32,821 nucleotides of DNA. Origin: JAKQIM01 sp964633225 (GTDB lineage: Bacteria > Chloroflexota > Anaerolineae > Anaerolineales > UBA4823). Positions within the stretch are counted from its first letter, which is position 1; each line of letters starts with the position of its first letter. Position numbers and translations under genes: made by a program. Where the stretch lies: NCBI GenBank assembly GCA_964633225.1, contig CAZWFQ010000041.1, positions 1 through 32,821 of the forward strand, written 5' to 3'. Positions 15,099 through 22,897 of this stretch are shown here, piece after piece. The notes under the pieces were generated by a model, which saw only the letters and a list, made by a program, of their open reading frames with translations, made no database searches and was not told where the DNA came from.

Positions 15099-18000
15099 TT
15101 ATCGTCGTTTCCAACTGCTCTGGTCGAGCCTGATGTGTTTGCCCTTGAAAATCCCTGGCCTCTCTGGCAGCCTGGCATCGTCGTTTTGCGCTTCAGCGTT
15201 TGCTGCTTGCCCGGTTTTGTTAATTACGGGCAGGTACGTGGTGTACCAGAATTGCTTTTCCGAAACCGTGATGACGGCCTGGGCTGTATCAGATGAGTAT
15301 GCATTGGACGCTGTCAGCGTGACTGTAAAGGTGCCGGAGAGGGCATAGGCATAGTATGGGTTGGCTTGCGTCGCTGTTCCCGTCCCGTCCCCAAAATCCC
15401 AGGCATATGTGTCGGCGTTAAGACTTGAATTCACAAAATAGATTTGTTCGCCCCTCAAGACCTGGGTTGAACTGGGTGTGAAGCCTGCTGCAGCAGCAGC
15501 GTATACCACGATTGTTTGGGTATAGATGGCACTGCTGTAGGCGTTTTTTGCTTCCAGGGTCACCGTAAAGCTGCCTGTGCTATCATAGGTGTGGGTGGGG
15601 TTGGTCTCCGTGCTTTCTCCCGTTCCATCCCCAAAATCCCAGGCATATGTATCCGCATTCAGGCTGGTGTTGGCAAAGGTGACTGGATCGCCCATCTCCA
15701 CCGCCGCTGCACTGGGTGTGAAGCTCGCCACCGCCGGGGCATAGATCACGATCGTCTGGGTGAAGGCATCGGTGCTGACGACATTTTCTGCTTCCAGGGT
15801 TACTGTGTAGCTGCCAGCGTTGGTATACGCGTAAGTTGGGTTTACATCAATGCTGGTGCCGGTCCCATCTCCGAAATCCCAGAGATAGGAATCGGCGTTT
15901 TGGCTGGTGTTAACAAAGGAAATCGTATCACCCGTTGCAGCAAGCGTGGTACTGGGCATGAATCCGGCAATGGCTGCCTGATGCACGCTGATCGTCTGGG
16001 TGAATACATCGCTGCTGCACCCGTTTGTGGCTGTCAGCTTGACCAGCACATCGCCCTCTTGCGTATAGGCATGAGTTAGGGCAGCCAGCGTGCTGGTGAC
16101 CCCGTCACCAAAATCCCACACAAGACTGTCGGCATAGGCACTGGTGCTGGTAAAGAAGATTGTCTCGCCTACCAGCACATCCACTGCACTTTGTTCGAAG
16201 TCAGCCACTGGCAGCGGCGTGATTGGAATAGGGAGGGCGAAAGAAGAAAATCCGCAGCAGTTTGTGGCGTTCAATGCTGCTGTATAGGTATGGGGCTCGG
16301 TTACTGTGTAGGTGTGCACGGCATCGGTCAGGGTGCTGGTGATCCCATCGCCAAAATTCCATAAGAAAGCCGTGGCGTTGAGGCTGGCATTGGTAAAAGT
16401 CAGCGGGCTGCCCGAGCAAGCCAGGGCGGGCGCCACGGTGAAGCCGGCCATTGGGCTGGGCGGCACGCCCATCCAGGATGCCGCTGCGGCCATCACCGTC
16501 TTGGCCCCGTCGGGGAGTAGGTTTTCAAAGGGCCAGGCCAGAAACAGTAGTTTGCTGGTTCCCGAATCATAGGTTAACGAGTTGGGCGTTGGCCCGGGTA
16601 TGGATTCAAAGGCGGTTGTAGCGGGAGATAGGGGCAGCACCAGGTCTGCATTGGGTGTTGCGCTTGTGAACGGGAGTAACCCGATACCATTGCCAACTGG
16701 GTTGCCTGCAACGCCCTGGATGCTGTTTGTAAAGCCAGTATTGTCGGTGAAATCTTTGATACGCAAATAGGATGCGCTGAAAGCAGTCGGTCCCACATCG
16801 TACAGGTAATCCTGGCTCGAGAGAAAGAGATTACCCCCGCCGTCCAGGTAATCTGCCAGTGCCATCTCTTGGCGCGGGGTGAGTGTGGCGTAGAAGGTTA
16901 CTCCGGTGAACCAGATCACCATCTCATGGGCGGCCAGCGTGCCAGGGTCTGGAGATCCAGACAGGGTTATATCCCAATAATCATAGTGGAGGTTGTTGAT
17001 ATTCAGCGCCATCGAGTAAGTGAGCTCGACATTCGGTATGCCCTGGTCGTCATCCACCAACAAGATGCATTCGGGCGTGTGTGTCATCACCACGGCCATG
17101 CCTGCCCCGCCCATCCCGCCACTTGCAATTAATTGGGTTGGCATGCCTGTGCCGCGCGGCGTGCCGGCCGGCACGCTCACCCGCATCCCAATCCGCCAGG
17201 CTTTTCCAATAGGGATGAAAGCAGAAATAGGTGGGGGAATTGGATTCCCTGTGTTTAAATCGAAGTAGCTGACCGGCCACGGGCCTTCGGCTGTTAATGT
17301 GACAAAATCACTGGTGTTGCCCTGGTTGGTCACTGTTACCGTATAGATTGCATCCTGGCCTCCCAAGGCCCATCCCTGCGGTTCTGTGACGGCGATACCC
17401 AATAGAGGCAATGGAGAGACGCAAAGCACTCGCAAGTCTACGGTGATGTATTGGAATTGGGCTTGCATGACCTGCATCGCGATGCACGAATCGCTTGGAC
17501 AGGGGTTGGCCATGTACGAGCCGCTGTCGGGGTTGCTGCCGACGTAGAAGGCCTGGGGACTTGCATTGAATGGATCGCCGTTGTCGCCATAGTTGTTGGC
17601 ATACTCCAGGTCCTGTTGGCCATCTGCCTGCTCTAGGGCTACCAGCGGGTGAAAGATGGCACACCCGGCGCAACTGAGGCTGCTGGTAAGGGTGCCGGTG
17701 CACTCGTACATGTTCATTTCCCATGCGTTCCACTTCTCCTCGTCAATATGCCAGATCAGCAGGCCAGAACCGGGTAGAGAGCTGTCGTAGCCGCTAGTTG
17801 AGGCATTGTCACGATATTCTACGAGAAAGTATTCCTCAGGCCCCAGGGAGGGTGATTCCAGGCGCACCACCTGCCCCGAACCGGGCCCGCCCAGGTTTTC
17901 TACCGGTTGGAAGGGATAACCATAGGCTGAAGCATAATAATTCTGGTCGATCACCGTGGGGGTCTCAAAACCCATCACCGAGCGCGACCAGGCATCGGGC

Positions 18001-18920
18001 CAGGATGGGCTCTCGCCCATCCACAAAGGGCCCGCCCAGGCGCCGTCTCCCATCAAGCTCCAAAACCCCACCCCGTTTGATGAGTAATCGTAATCATACA
18101 GATCAGGCAGCCCAAACAGCATGTGGCCAAGCTCATGGCAGTACATGCCGATCGTCTGGTCGCCGGGCGCGTTCACATATTCGGTGTCAAATGAAAAACC
18201 GCTCACCCACACGCCGTCCACCAGGATCGGGCCGGGCCCTTTGTCGCCGGTCATATTCCAGGCGCTGGACCAGATATCGTTGGGGCTGCCGGTCCACTCG
18301 CCCCCTGGCCCCGGGTGCACAAACGTGATGCCATCTACAAAGCCATCCCCGTTATTGTCGTACTGCGAGAAATCTACCCCGGCCGTGTCAAGCTTGGGGA
18401 CGATATCTGCCACGATCCCTTGCAAATTGTTTGGATAATTGCCAAACCCATTATCTGACTGGACGTAGTATGTATACGGGTTGGATGCCCGGATCCAGCC
18501 CAATGCGCTGGGTTTGTCTTGTGCGATGGGGAGGATCGTAAAATTGCCGTATGAAATCTCATCGTAATAATCGGCTACTGAAGGCGCTCCGCCAAAGACC
18601 AATTGGTCAAAGGAAGATGCGCTTACCTGCCCGGCATAATCAGAAAAATCAACCAGCACCACCAGCAGGTTAAAATTTCCGCTGGGCGGATTAGAAAGCG
18701 TAGCTGCCCGGTCAATGCCTTTTGCCAGGTTGGCTTGCGTATCGGGCAGTGATATGCTCTCTGTTTTTGCCCGTTCTTGCAAATGGGGGTGAGGGGGTGC
18801 GGTATATAAACCGGTTGCTAAAGCCGGCTCTTGGGCTGGCTCATTTGCGGGCAGTAGAACCGGGCTGAACAAGTTGAGTACCAGGCAGGTGCACATCAGC
18901 AAAGCAATTTTTGTGTACAT
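15099..18920 (-). CDS. Secreted M6-family metallopeptidase with five PKD domains
   Basis: A 1273-residue exported peptidase. Residues 1-27 form a signal peptide. The catalytic part resembles immune inhibitor A (family M6): the zinc motif is HELGHMLFGLPD with His262, Glu263, His266 and Asp273, followed by FWSLMGDGAW, as expected. After a CARDB-like Ig segment and an LLVDDDQG region (about 620-800) come five PKD domains (about 826-1210), each with a W(D/N)FGDG core and a Y(A/T)YT-type ending. Near the C-terminus is YTTYLPVINK, the same Leu-Pro-Val-Ile tail as the PI-PLC-like protein, here followed by about 40 charged residues. The start is ATG 18920, with GGAGG five bases upstream; longer starts contain the ribosome site itself. 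Role: extracellular protein degradation. Confidence 0.9.
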   Translation of the reverse strand: MYTKIALLMCTCLVLNLFSPVLLPANEPAQEPALATGLYTAPPHPHLQERAKTESISLPDTQANLAKGIDRAATLSNPPSGNFNLLVVLVDFSDYAGQVSASSFDQLVFGGAPSVADYYDEISYGNFTILPIAQDKPSALGWIRASNPYTYYVQSDNGFGNYPNNLQGIVADIVPKLDTAGVDFSQYDNNGDGFVDGITFVHPGPGGEWTGSPNDIWSSAWNMTGDKGPGPILVDGVWVSGFSFDTEYVNAPGDQTIGMYCHELGHMLFGLPDLYDYDYSSNGVGFWSLMGDGAWAGPLWMGESPSWPDAWSRSVMGFETPTVIDQNYYASAYGYPFQPVENLGGPGSGQVVRLESPSLGPEEYFLVEYRDNASTSGYDSSLPGSGLLIWHIDEEKWNAWEMNMYECTGTLTSSLSCAGCAIFHPLVALEQADGQQDLEYANNYGDNGDPFNASPQAFYVGSNPDSGSYMANPCPSDSCIAMQVMQAQFQYITVDLRVLCVSPLPLLGIAVTEPQGWALGGQDAIYTVTVTNQGNTSDFVTLTAEGPWPVSYFDLNTGNPIPPPISAFIPIGKAWRIGMRVSVPAGTPRGTGMPTQLIASGGMGGAGMAVVMTHTPECILLVDDDQGIPNVELTYSMALNINNLHYDYWDITLSGSPDPGTLAAHEMVIWFTGVTFYATLTPRQEMALADYLDGGGNLFLSSQDYLYDVGPTAFSASYLRIKDFTDNTGFTNSIQGVAGNPVGNGIGLLPFTSATPNADLVLPLSPATTAFESIPGPTPNSLTYDSGTSKLLFLAWPFENLLPDGAKTVMAAAASWMGVPPSPMAGFTVAPALACSGSPLTFTNASLNATAFLWNFGDGITSTLTDAVHTYTVTEPHTYTAALNATNCCGFSSFALPIPITPLPVADFEQSAVDVLVGETIFFTSTSAYADSLVWDFGDGVTSTLAALTHAYTQEGDVLVKLTATNGCSSDVFTQTISVHQAAIAGFMPSTTLAATGDTISFVNTSQNADSYLWDFGDGTGTSIDVNPTYAYTNAGSYTVTLEAENVVSTDAFTQTIVIYAPAVASFTPSAAAVEMGDPVTFANTSLNADTYAWDFGDGTGESTETNPTHTYDSTGSFTVTLEAKNAYSSAIYTQTIVVYAAAAAGFTPSSTQVLRGEQIYFVNSSLNADTYAWDFGDGTGTATQANPYYAYALSGTFTVTLTASNAYSSDTAQAVITVSEKQFWYTTYLPVINKTGQAANAEAQNDDARLPERPGIFKGKHIRLDQSSWKRR

Positions 18921-18989
18921 ACAGGCCTCCATTCTTGAGTAAGGCGGACCCATTGTCTTGCCGAATGTTTTCGCCCCTGCCGGCACCCT

Positions 18990-19070
18990 ATATGACATTT
19001 TGTATTTATAGAGTATGAGAAATTACATTCCCTTTATAGTGTCATTTGTCATATACTGGAATATGACATT
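18990..19070. promoter_or_regulatory. TGTCATAT dyad and ATATGACATT repeats
   Basis: TGTCATAT at 19047-19054 and ATATGACA at 19061-19068 form a perfect 8-bp dyad with a six-base centre. ATATGACATT occurs twice, at 18990-18999 and 19061-19070. The cluster lies between the divergent peptidase and metallophosphoesterase genes and looks like an operator. The regulator is unknown. Confidence 0.4.
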
Positions 19071-19133
19071 CGTTGGGCGGGTTTTTACGGTGCTGCCAAC
19101 AACATTTCTGCACGCCCAATCTTGGTCTAATGG

Positions 19134-19162
19134 TTGACAACCGAAGCTGAAGGCGGTATAAG
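19134..19162 (+). promoter_or_regulatory. Consensus promoter of the metallophosphoesterase operon
   Basis: TTGACA (19134-19139), 17 bases, then TATAAG (19157-19162), the best sigma-70 match in the window. Transcription would start near 19169, only about ten bases before ATG 19179, so longer start codons upstream are excluded. Confidence 0.65.
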
Positions 19163-19178
19163 CAGGGCTGGACCAGCG

Positions 19179-19826
19179 ATGAAAATATTGGCCGTTAGCG
19201 ACGTGGTGGTAGACCGCATCTATAGCCCTCAGATCCGTACCCTGTATGGCGATGTGGAGCTGGTTTTTGGGTGCGGAGACTTGCCGTACTATTACCTGGA
19301 GTACATCGTCAGCGCCCTGAATGTGCCGGTCTATTATGTGCGTGGTAATCATTCGCACGTGGTTGAGTATAATGAAAGTGGGCCTTGTACGGATCCTCCC
19401 GGCGCCGTTGATTTGCACTGCCAGGTCATTAACCACGGGGGCCTGTTGTTGGCGGGAATAGAGGGCAGCCTGCGCTACCGAGAAGGGCCTTTCCAGTACT
19501 CACAGAGCGAGATGTGGTGGAATGTGTTCCGCTTAGTGCCGGGGCTGCTGCGTAACCGTCTGCTGCATGGTCGTTACCTGGATGTGTTCGTCACCCATGC
19601 GCCGCCATGGAGCATTCATGACCAAGAAGACTTGCCCCACCAGGGGATTAAGGCCTTCTTGTGGTTTTTGAAGGTATTCCGCCCAACCTATCATCTGCAC
19701 GGTCATATCCACATTTACCACCCGGGTACGATAACCCATACCTGGTACCATCGTAGCCAGGTGATCAATGTTTTTTCTCTGCGCGAGCTGGACATCCAGA
19801 GACCTGGGCAGCCTCGGACTGATTGA
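19179..19826 (+). CDS. Calcineurin-like metallophosphoesterase
   Basis: A 215-residue calcineurin-like phosphoesterase, a two-metal enzyme. Motifs in order: SDVVVD (Asp8), GCGDLPYYYLEY (Asp34), VRGNHSH (Asn57-His58), THAPPW, and HLHGHIHIY near the C-terminus. The first motif lacks the usual His of Asp-x-His; the second metal site may therefore be altered. No signal peptide, so it is cytosolic. The substrate, nucleotide or phosphoprotein, cannot be told. Start ATG 19179 follows from the promoter, whose -35 box occupies an upstream TTG. Its stop precedes the next gene's ATG by two bases, so it is probably translated in step with the ParB-like protein downstream, which links their functions. Confidence 0.85.
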   Translation: MKILAVSDVVVDRIYSPQIRTLYGDVELVFGCGDLPYYYLEYIVSALNVPVYYVRGNHSHVVEYNESGPCTDPPGAVDLHCQVINHGGLLLAGIEGSLRYREGPFQYSQSEMWWNVFRLVPGLLRNRLLHGRYLDVFVTHAPPWSIHDQEDLPHQGIKAFLWFLKVFRPTYHLHGHIHIYHPGTITHTWYHRSQVINVFSLRELDIQRPGQPRTD

Positions 19827-19828
19827 TT

Positions 19829-21139
19829 ATGACGAACGATAAAATAGCCAGTGAAGATTTTGATTACGCCCTGCTTAAGGCTTTTTGGCGACGGGTCATC
19901 TCGTGGATGACCGGCCAAAGCAATGAGCTGCTGCCGTTCCATGAGGTGCGCCAGCGGCTGCCGATGCGCGGCCAGCATTATGTTGGCTTGAAACAGGTTG
20001 AGATCGACAAGATCATTGGCAGCACTGGGCGCTACCACGATTTTGACCGGGCTTTCTTGCCTCTCCAGTCGCGCACCAAGGGCCGCTGGGTCAGTATCGA
20101 TAAGGCCCATTACGAAAAAGTGCGCTTGCCCCCGGTTGAGTTGTACCAGGTTGGAGATGTGTATTTCGTTCGAGATGGCAACCACCGGGTTTCGGTGGCG
20201 CGCGAGCGCGGCCAGATGTATGTGGATGCTTGTGTGATCGAAATCGATGTCCCTGTGCCGCTGACGGCTGATCTGAAGGTGGATGATCTCCAGCTCAAAC
20301 AGGAGTATGCGGCGTTCTTAGAGCAAACTGGGCTGTATGACCAACGACCCCAGGCCAGCTTTGAAACCAAAACCCCAGGACAGTATGCTTTACTGTTAGC
20401 GCATATTGATTTTCACCGTTGGGAGTTGAGCAAGCAGCGTGGGGCAGATGTTTCATTAGCCGACGCGGCTGTATCCTGGTATGACCAGGTTTATCTCCCT
20501 CTGATCGAAGCCGTGCGTGCACAGAAGGTGCTGCGGTCTTTTCCCACCGCCAGTGAGGTGGACCTATACTTATGGGTGGTCAAGTACCAGTGGTATTTGC
20601 GAGAGGCCTATGCCGATGATGCCTCCGGAGAAGATGTCTCGCCGAAAGAAGCCAAGAAAGAGGCCGCTCGCCAGTTGGCAGAAGAATCACCCCAGCCGGT
20701 GGTGCGTAAGCTGGCAAATGTATTAAAGCGGGCTGATTGGGTGGAAGCCCTGGCGCTCAGGTTAGAGCAATCTGCTTTTCTAGAACAAACTGGCCTGGCG
20801 CTGCTGCGTCCTGAAGCCAGGGTAGCCACAACCGTGCCGGGGCAGTACACCAAGTTGATTGAGCACATTGCCGTTCATCGCTGGTACCTGGGTGAGCAGC
20901 GCCAATCAGAGCCGCCGTACAGTGATGCGGTTGCTTCGTGGTACGACAATGTGTATCTGCCGTTGGTCAACCTATTGCGTGAGCAAGGAGCGTTGGAGAA
21001 ATTCCCTGCTCGCACAGAAACGGATCTCTACCTGTGGGTGATCGAACACCAGGCCTGGTTGAAAGCGGTGTATGGAGAAGATGTCAGCCTGGAGGATGCA
21101 GCTCTGAAGCTGACCCGCCAGGAAGATGCCGACCTGTGA
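19829..21139 (+). CDS. ParB-like domain protein with two WYD modules
   Basis: A 436-residue cytosolic protein. Residues 45-140 look like a ParB/sulfiredoxin-like fold: VEIDKIIGSTGRYHDFDRAF, PPVELYQVGDVYFV, then DGNHRVSVAR (116-125), which corresponds to the ParB nucleotide-binding box. Two copies of a roughly 100-residue module follow, at 160-258 and 315-413. They share HI..HR, WYD.VYLP and DLYLWV, and the pattern FLEQTGL...RP near their starts. I cannot name this module. The protein is a paralogue of the gene facing it across nine bases, which has one module and two UspA domains. No helix-turn-helix is evident, so a DNA-partitioning role is doubtful; a CTP- or ATP-binding switch is possible but unproven. 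Start ATG 19829 follows the metallophosphoesterase stop. Confidence 0.75.
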   Translation: MTNDKIASEDFDYALLKAFWRRVISWMTGQSNELLPFHEVRQRLPMRGQHYVGLKQVEIDKIIGSTGRYHDFDRAFLPLQSRTKGRWVSIDKAHYEKVRLPPVELYQVGDVYFVRDGNHRVSVARERGQMYVDACVIEIDVPVPLTADLKVDDLQLKQEYAAFLEQTGLYDQRPQASFETKTPGQYALLLAHIDFHRWELSKQRGADVSLADAAVSWYDQVYLPLIEAVRAQKVLRSFPTASEVDLYLWVVKYQWYLREAYADDASGEDVSPKEAKKEAARQLAEESPQPVVRKLANVLKRADWVEALALRLEQSAFLEQTGLALLRPEARVATTVPGQYTKLIEHIAVHRWYLGEQRQSEPPYSDAVASWYDNVYLPLVNLLREQGALEKFPARTETDLYLWVIEHQAWLKAVYGEDVSLEDAALKLTRQEDADL

Positions 21140-21148
21140 GGATTAAGA

Positions 21149-22897
21149 TTAGCGGCATAAGAGCATAGGGCGTTGAGCCTGCCGCAGTACCTCGTCCACC
21201 GCACTGCCCAACATTGCTTGCAAGAATGCGCTGCGGCCGTAACTGCCCATCAACAGCAGATCAGCCTCGAAGGCATCGGCGGCACGCAGGATCTCTTCGG
21301 CAACACGTCCTTCTGTAAGCGTGTACGTGGCCTCAACAGAATGGCTTTCCATATATTGGCGCGCTGCCGATAGGGTGTCGGGTGCAACGCGCCCGCTTTC
21401 AACCACGCTGATGATCTGGAGTGGAATGTGCCAACGCCCTCCCAGGTAGGCGGCTATGAACAACGCTTCTTGGGCTTTTGGGCTGCCATCGTAGGCCAAT
21501 AAGGCCCGTCGCAAACCCATAGCGCGCTGCGGTGCAGCCAGGATGGGGGTTGGGCAGCGTTGTACCAGGGTGCGGAAGCCTGGCTCGAGCAAGGCCTTGG
21601 CCCCTGATTCGGGGGGGTAGGTCAGGTTAACCACCACCAGGTCTTTACTGCGAGCATGTTCGCTGATCTTGCGAGCTACATCTCCGGTATCCACCACCAG
21701 CCGGTTTTGGCCTTCCAGTCCGGCTTGCTGGCAGCGGCGGGTAAATTCTTCTCGAATGGCCAGCGTTTCTGGACTCTGTACCTGTTCTTCATCCTGGGCA
21801 ATGAATAGGCCTTGTAGTTGGGCTGGTTCAAGCTTCGCCACCACAAGGGCCTGCTCTAAAGCCACCCAGCCGTCTTCTTGGCCGTTAAGGGGCACCAAGA
21901 TTTCGCTGAAGAGGTGATCTGGCTGCCAGTCAGGCAGTTCTTTGGCATGGGTTTCAGAATGAGATGGGCTTTCGTCTGAAGCGCCAGGTGCAACCATCCC
22001 CAGCATTTTTGCTCCCAGGCGCGCCGCCACCCGGCCCGGGCGCGGGCTGCGTTTGGCGGCCAGGTCGCTGGCAGCTTGTTCGGGTGAAACCTGGCGACTC
22101 AATTCTTCTTCCAGCGCAGCGCGGTGCTCTGCCAGCCAAAGGTACAGGTCGGCTTCGGTGCGGCCTGGAAAGTCGCGCAGCAGGCCGCGTTCACGGATGA
22201 TCTCGACCGCGGGCAGGTAGACTGTATCGTACCAGTGAGCTGCGGCCTCAGGATAAGGGATTTCGTGCTGCTGTTCCAGGCCCATATAATACCGGTGAAC
22301 GTCGATATGTGTTTCCATCTCGGCATATTGGCCGGGGACGGTTGTGCGGAGATCGGCCTGTGGGCGTTGCACGTCCAGAAGGGTGTGTTCCAGGAAGTCC
22401 AAATATTCGGCTTTCAAGATCAGGTCTTCGAGCCGGTCTTGGGGGGTGATGGGCACGCGGCTGTTCACCTCGGTAACGTAGGCCTGGATGTGGCTGTTGC
22501 CAAGCTGGCGCGCCACCGAGACGCGGTGGTTGCCATCGCTGACAAAATAGATCTCACCGATTTGATACACTTCGATCGGCGGAGGACCCTCTAGGGTATA
22601 GGAGGTGAGCTTAACCCGTGCCCAGCGATCCGCATCCACATTGGCGCGTGGCAAAAAGTCGCGGGTGAAATCTTCGTAGCGGTTCACGCTGCCCACAATG
22701 CTGTCTAGGGGGATCTCTCGGATCACTCTGCGCGCCCCAACTTGAGCTTTAAGTGTCTGGCGAACTTCCTCGAAAGACAGCAGCTCAGAGGATGCGCCGG
22801 TCAGCCGGGCCATCAACTCGCGCAGCGAGGCCTTCTGCCGGGCATCCCAATAATCTTGGATGGCGCTAGCCAGGTTGATGGTGTTTTCGGTTGTCAT
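21149..22897 (-). CDS. ParB-like / WYD module / tandem UspA protein
   Basis: A 582-residue cytosolic protein combining three kinds of domain. Residues 55-145 are ParB-like (IPLDSIVGSVNRYEDF, IEVYQIGEIYFVSDGNHRV, with the box DGNHRVSVAR at 121-130). Residues 165-260 hold one WYD module (HIDVHRYY, HWYDTVYLPA, FPGRTEADLYLW). A variable linker (about 285-328) leads to two universal-stress-protein domains at 329-456 and 462-582. Only the second has the ATP-binding signature Gly-x2-Gly-x9-Gly-Ser (551-565, GSYGRS...GS) and the AYDGS loop. The first looks degenerate. The start overlaps the beta-helix gene upstream by 32 bases, so the two are probably translated together. I recall similar proteins annotated as universal stress proteins, but know of no tested function. 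Confidence 0.8.
   Translation of the reverse strand: MTTENTINLASAIQDYWDARQKASLRELMARLTGASSELLSFEEVRQTLKAQVGARRVIREIPLDSIVGSVNRYEDFTRDFLPRANVDADRWARVKLTSYTLEGPPPIEVYQIGEIYFVSDGNHRVSVARQLGNSHIQAYVTEVNSRVPITPQDRLEDLILKAEYLDFLEHTLLDVQRPQADLRTTVPGQYAEMETHIDVHRYYMGLEQQHEIPYPEAAAHWYDTVYLPAVEIIRERGLLRDFPGRTEADLYLWLAEHRAALEEELSRQVSPEQAASDLAAKRSPRPGRVAARLGAKMLGMVAPGASDESPSHSETHAKELPDWQPDHLFSEILVPLNGQEDGWVALEQALVVAKLEPAQLQGLFIAQDEEQVQSPETLAIREEFTRRCQQAGLEGQNRLVVDTGDVARKISEHARSKDLVVVNLTYPPESGAKALLEPGFRTLVQRCPTPILAAPQRAMGLRRALLAYDGSPKAQEALFIAAYLGGRWHIPLQIISVVESGRVAPDTLSAARQYMESHSVEATYTLTEGRVAEEILRAADAFEADLLLMGSYGRSAFLQAMLGSAVDEVLRQAQRPMLLCR

Noticed and set aside
15300..16440. Regular repeats about 260-270 bases apart, considered as a CRISPR or DNA repeat array
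   Set aside because: They are the coding repeats of PKD domains (W-x-FGDG cores) and vary at DNA level; no spacer structure.
19829..22897. True chromosome partition locus (parABS)
   Set aside because: No ParA gene, no helix-turn-helix in the ParB-like proteins and no parS-like palindrome were seen.
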